64,000 nt of DNA from Romboutsia ilealis. GTDB lineage: Bacteria; Bacillota; Clostridia; Peptostreptococcales; Peptostreptococcaceae. The notes beneath the pieces are model-generated. The model saw nothing but the letters and a program-made list of their open reading frames with translations. It made no database searches and was not told the origin of the DNA. This document shows positions 60,686-64,000 of the stretch, in pieces. The position numbers and the translations under genes are program-made. Location: contig NZ_LN555523.1 in NCBI RefSeq assembly GCF_900015215.1, forward strand, positions 1,225,481 through 1,289,480, given 5' to 3'. The stretch's first letter is position 1. Each line of letters begins with the position of its first letter.

Positions 60686-61867
60686 TTAAACAAACATTTG
60701 TTGTAATAATCCTTTTTTATATTGATTTAAAGAATCTAATTTTTCTTGTTCTTTTTCTATTTTTAAATCTATATTGTCTAAAATCTTAGCAATCTTAAGT
60801 TGTTCATCTAGTATAGGAACTTTTATCTTTATATCACCCATAACACCATTCATAAGCTTCGGGTTTCCAACATAAGATACATGCTTCGGAGTTTCTTTAT
60901 TTAAAAATTCAGAAATCATCTTGTTAGCAAATCCTAAAGTTTCTTCCTTTTCAACTAAAACACCACATACATTTGTACATCTAAACTTTCCATTTCTTCT
61001 AAAAACTTTACCAGCATTAGCTCCATCAGTAGTCCACGTTAAATAATCACCTTCAAAATCATATTTAGAGTCGTATCCTAATATACCATTATTACTTGTT
61101 TGAGAAGAGTAAACTGGATATTGATTTATATTATCCCTTAAGTCAGATATTTCATTTTTAGCAATAACTACTCCTCTTGTTACAGTAAATATATCTTTTA
61201 TTTTCTTCTCTTCCCACTCTGGATAATCTCTACCCTCATCATCCTTAAACCTTAACTCCCTGCTAAAAATCTTTTGCATCATTCCACGCTTATAATCCTT
61301 AAGAGCCTCAACCTTTTCACTTTGAAGAGAAATCTTCTCATCAATTAAAGAAAAGAAAGATGCTATTTTTTCTTGTTCTTCTTTTGAAGGTACACTTAAT
61401 TTTATTTTTTTTAATTGCTCATTATATATATGAACAACAGATGCACCTTGCGATAATCTAGCTATCTCTCTTTTCTTTGAACTATTTAACTGATAACTTG
61501 TAAACACTCCATTTACTTTATCAGACCTAAATACATTTAAATCTCCACCTAGTATTACATTATCTTGTTGTAAACAACTAGCAGTAGCTATATCAATAGC
61601 AGTTTCCCCAGATGAAGGTATTAATACATCATTTTTCTTCCCTAAAACTAATTTATCATTTTCTAAATTAGTTTTACTTATAACATTCTTTATTACTTCA
61701 CTATATTTAGTATATAATTCACCATAAAGTACACAAGGTTTACCTTCTTCACTTAAATCTGCTTTAGACAATATTGAACCTTTTAAAAATTGTCCTAATG
61801 TACCTAGTTTCTTTTCTTCCCAATCTCCACTAAACTCCTTAAATCTAAGCTTCGGTGTCTTACTCAT
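60686..61867 (-). CDS. hsdS: Type I restriction-modification specificity subunit
   Basis: About 393 residues from the ATG at 61867, eight bases after GGGGAGG. Two target-recognition domains are followed by conserved helical spacers: PKLRFKEFSGDWEEKKLG starts the first, and DYPEWEEKKIKDIF starts the second near residue 210. The coiled segments at EEQEKIASFFSLIDEKISL and QLKIAKILDNIDLKIEKEQ lie at about 165 and 360. It directs HsdM (and HsdR) to a bipartite DNA site. It lies 15 bases after hsdM. Confidence 0.93.
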   Translation of the reverse strand: MSKTPKLRFKEFSGDWEEKKLGTLGQFLKGSILSKADLSEEGKPCVLYGELYTKYSEVIKNVISKTNLENDKLVLGKKNDVLIPSSGETAIDIATASCLQQDNVILGGDLNVFRSDKVNGVFTSYQLNSSKKREIARLSQGASVVHIYNEQLKKIKLSVPSKEEQEKIASFFSLIDEKISLQSEKVEALKDYKRGMMQKIFSRELRFKDDEGRDYPEWEEKKIKDIFTVTRGVVIAKNEISDLRDNINQYPVYSSQTSNNGILGYDSKYDFEGDYLTWTTDGANAGKVFRRNGKFRCTNVCGVLVEKEETLGFANKMISEFLNKETPKHVSYVGNPKLMNGVMGDIKIKVPILDEQLKIAKILDNIDLKIEKEQEKLDSLNQYKKGLLQQMFV

Positions 61868-61882
61868 AATTCTCACCTCCCC

Positions 61883-63424
61883 TTATAATCCAAGCTCTCT
61901 TAAGTAAACTGCTAACTCATCATCTAACTTAGCTATCTCTTTATCAATACTAGAAATTTTCTCACTAACAGCTACTAAATCTATGGGCTCTTCTTCCTCA
62001 AAAGTATCAACATATCTTGGTATATTTAAGTTATAATCATTTTCCTTAATCTCATCCATACTAGCAACATAACTGTACTTATCAATAGTTTCTCTATTAA
62101 CATAAGTATTAACTATCTTTTCAACATTAGCATCAGTTAAGTTATTTTGATTTTTACCTTTTTCAAACTCATTAGATGCATCTATAAATAATATATCATT
62201 ATTTTCTCTATTCTTTTTAAACACTAATATAACTGTTGGTATACTTGTTCCAAAGAATATATTTGCTGGAAGTCCTATAACAGCATCTAATACATTTCTT
62301 TCCTCTATTAAATACTTTCTTATAACTCCCTCTGCTGCACCTCTAAATAATACACCATGAGGAAGTACAACTGCCATTGTTCCGTTATCATCTAATTGAT
62401 GTATCATATGTTGTATAAATGCAAAGTCTGCTTTACTCTTTGGTGCAAGTTTTCCATATGCACTAAATCTTTCATCATCTAAAAACTTAGCATCTGCACT
62501 CCAGTTAGCAGAGTATGGAGGGTTTGCAACTATTGCTTCAAATTTCATTCCCATATGTTGTGGATTCTCTAGTGTATTGTCATTTTTTATATCAAAGTTT
62601 GTATAATCTACATCATGAAGTAACATATTCATACGAGCTAAGTTGTAAGTTGTTGATGTAAGCTCTTGTCCGTAGAACTTTCTAACATTAGCTTCTTTTG
62701 CAACACGAAGAAGTAGTGATCCCGAACCACATGTTGGATCATATACATTTTTTAAGTTTTCTTTTCCTACTGTTACTATTTTCGCAAGTATTTTACTTAC
62801 TTGTTGTGGTGTATAGAATTCACCTGCTTTTTTACCTGCATTTGCAGCAAATTGAGATATTAAATATTCATAAGCATCTCCAAGTACATCTATTTCACTA
62901 TCTTCATGTGAAAAGTCAATTTCTGCTATGTTCCCCATTACTTTAGCTATAAGACTTGAACGGCTTTTTACGTCTTTTCCTAGTTTTGTTGATTTTAAGT
63001 CCATATCATCAAATAAGTGGTCAAAGTCTTCTTGGCTATCATTTCCTATTGTAGATTCTGTTATGGCATTTATTGCTCCTTGAAGCATTTCTATATCAAA
63101 GTTTCCATCTTCTATTGCTTTAAGTAATGAAGAGAATAAGTATTTAGGCTCTATAAAGTATCCTAATTGCTCTATTAACTCTTCTTGTAAGCCTTCTCTA
63201 TATTCTTCGTCTTCATAGGCTTCATTGTAGCTTATATCATCTTCGCTTAATAAGTCATTTGCTCTATTTTCTACTTTTTCACTAAGGTATCTATAAAATA
63301 TTAGTCCTAGTATATAGTTTTTAAATTCATTGGCTTCCATATTTCCTCTTAAGTCATTTGCTATTGCCCATAACTTTGTGTGAAGCTCTCTTTGTTGTTC
63401 TTGTTGTTTTTCACTTGTTTGCAT
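61883..63424 (-). CDS. hsdM: Type I restriction-modification methyltransferase subunit
   Basis: A 513-residue N6-adenine methyltransferase. The N-terminal helical HsdM_N domain (about 10-165) is followed by the SAM-binding motif DPTCGSGSLLL and the catalytic NPPYS. The region AGEFYTPQQVSKILAKI before motif I is typical. AAGGAG lies before the ATG. It precedes hsdS with 15 bases between. No hsdR is in the window; it may lie beyond 64000. Confidence 0.95.
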   Translation of the reverse strand: MQTSEKQQEQQRELHTKLWAIANDLRGNMEANEFKNYILGLIFYRYLSEKVENRANDLLSEDDISYNEAYEDEEYREGLQEELIEQLGYFIEPKYLFSSLLKAIEDGNFDIEMLQGAINAITESTIGNDSQEDFDHLFDDMDLKSTKLGKDVKSRSSLIAKVMGNIAEIDFSHEDSEIDVLGDAYEYLISQFAANAGKKAGEFYTPQQVSKILAKIVTVGKENLKNVYDPTCGSGSLLLRVAKEANVRKFYGQELTSTTYNLARMNMLLHDVDYTNFDIKNDNTLENPQHMGMKFEAIVANPPYSANWSADAKFLDDERFSAYGKLAPKSKADFAFIQHMIHQLDDNGTMAVVLPHGVLFRGAAEGVIRKYLIEERNVLDAVIGLPANIFFGTSIPTVILVFKKNRENNDILFIDASNEFEKGKNQNNLTDANVEKIVNTYVNRETIDKYSYVASMDEIKENDYNLNIPRYVDTFEEEEPIDLVAVSEKISSIDKEIAKLDDELAVYLRELGL

Positions 63425-63474
63425 AGTTCTCTCCTTAAATATCTATCCATCTTTTTTTACTAAATTTAAACGTT

Positions 63475-64000
63475 TTATCCAAATATATCTTCTTTTATAA
63501 AATCTATTAATGTTGGAAATCTTTTTGTAGCTTCTTTATAATAATCAAAATCACTCTCTTCAAAAAGATTGTTAAGTTCTATTGCAAATGATTTTCTAGC
63601 CTCACTTAATTTACTATAATTAAGATTCAATAAATCTATAGTATATCTAGCTTTTTCATATTTTTCTCCACTACTATAAATAGGGACTATATTTCCACTA
63701 GACAAATCATATTCAAGATATTCCATTGGATTTTCTATAACAGGATTTATAAATTTTTCATCATATCTATTTCCTTTAATAGATCCACAAGTGTTTTTAT
63801 TCATACAACATGCTATTAAATTATCATGTGTATCAAATTCATTTGGATAAATATCCTTAGGTTTTATATGTTCTATATGGCTACTAATTTCTTTTATATA
63901 TATTTCACAATATGGACAATATCCATCTTGTTCATTATCTAACATAAAATCCTTTAATTTAGACTTTATATCACCATCATTATAATCTATCCATGATTTA
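63475..64000 (-). CDS. HNH endonuclease, PtuB-like (partial at window end)
   Basis: The frame stays open to the window edge; a Met at 63945 is internal rather than the likely start. The visible 175 residues contain GYCPYCEIYIKEISSHIEHIK written across the HNH core, with CPYC and CMNKNTC zinc-type cysteines and the IEHIKPKD motif. This is the TIGR02646-type HNH family, which includes the Septu protein PtuB. A partner ATPase would be expected upstream, beyond the window. It ends 51 bases before hsdM. Confidence 0.75.
   Translation of the reverse strand, partial: KSWIDYNDGDIKSKLKDFMLDNEQDGYCPYCEIYIKEISSHIEHIKPKDIYPNEFDTHDNLIACCMNKNTCGSIKGNRYDEKFINPVIENPMEYLEYDLSSGNIVPIYSSGEKYEKARYTIDLLNLNYSKLSEARKSFAIELNNLFEESDFDYYKEATKRFPTLIDFIKEDIFG

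Overview
The window reads as chromosome of a low-GC, anaerobic, endospore-forming Firmicute, most like the Peptostreptococcaceae (Clostridioides/Romboutsia/Paraclostridium relatives). The support is the very AT-rich DNA, strong GGAGG-type ribosome binding sites, anaerobic sulfite reductase, a glycyl-radical enzyme, clostridial coat-type SPOCS (DUF3794) proteins and a complete fucose-to-propanediol pathway. No rRNA or species marker is present, so genus is inference.

Layout. 0.1-5 kb: asrABC sulfite reductase with an FNT (hydrosulfide-type) channel, a Crp/Fnr regulator with a candidate operator, and a nitroreductase. 5.3-10.3 kb: initiator tRNA-Met, ATP-dependent PEP carboxykinase, a 28-codon small gene, acyl-ACP thioesterase, an MFS carrier and a frameshifted small membrane gene. 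10.4-14 kb: a nuclease-XPD/DinG helicase and a DUF2156 protein. 14-22.2 kb: fucose regulon fucI-fucK-fucU-fucA-fucP (minus), a divergent AraC regulator and fucO. 22.3-31.9 kb: Na/Pi symporter with PhoU tail, anion permease, FUSC protein, metal-dependent hydrolase, GHL10 protein, gene remnants, an orphan ykkC-class riboswitch, a CxxCxxCC protein and an Mrr-like nuclease. 32-41.2 kb: regulator-YjjI-YjjW glycyl-radical operon, a GPH sugar symporter, GH2 beta-galactosidase and its AraC regulator. 42-46 kb: a cluster of SPOCS coat-type proteins. 46-51.6 kb: two-component system and an ECF sigma/anti-sigma pair. 52-58.5 kb: Rpn nuclease and a prophage-type replication module (VirE-type primase/helicase, family A DNA polymerase, DUF2815, XRE repressor) next to a dense GGTAAC repeat array. 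59-64 kb: a defence block with PD-(D/E)XK nuclease, HsdS, HsdM and an HNH protein cut by the window end.

How the genes work together. FucP imports fucose, FucU/FucI/FucK/FucA split it into DHAP and lactaldehyde, and FucO reduces lactaldehyde to propanediol. A 22-bp motif occurs upstream of both the fuc regulator gene and fucO. The GPH carrier and GH2 enzyme form a second sugar module whose AraC regulator has a 21-bp-phased direct repeat in its divergent promoter.

The most unusual structures are: a TTAA-bounded inverted-repeat element seen twice (182 bp, and about 1.08 kb carrying a gene and the riboswitch); a 19-bp inverted repeat enclosing a good promoter before the GPH gene; a terminator cassette repeated four times with a compensatory base change; a SPOCS protein with a large helical insertion; a coat-cluster gene broken at a run of ten A; and the GGTAAC array. 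Function beyond homology is inference throughout.
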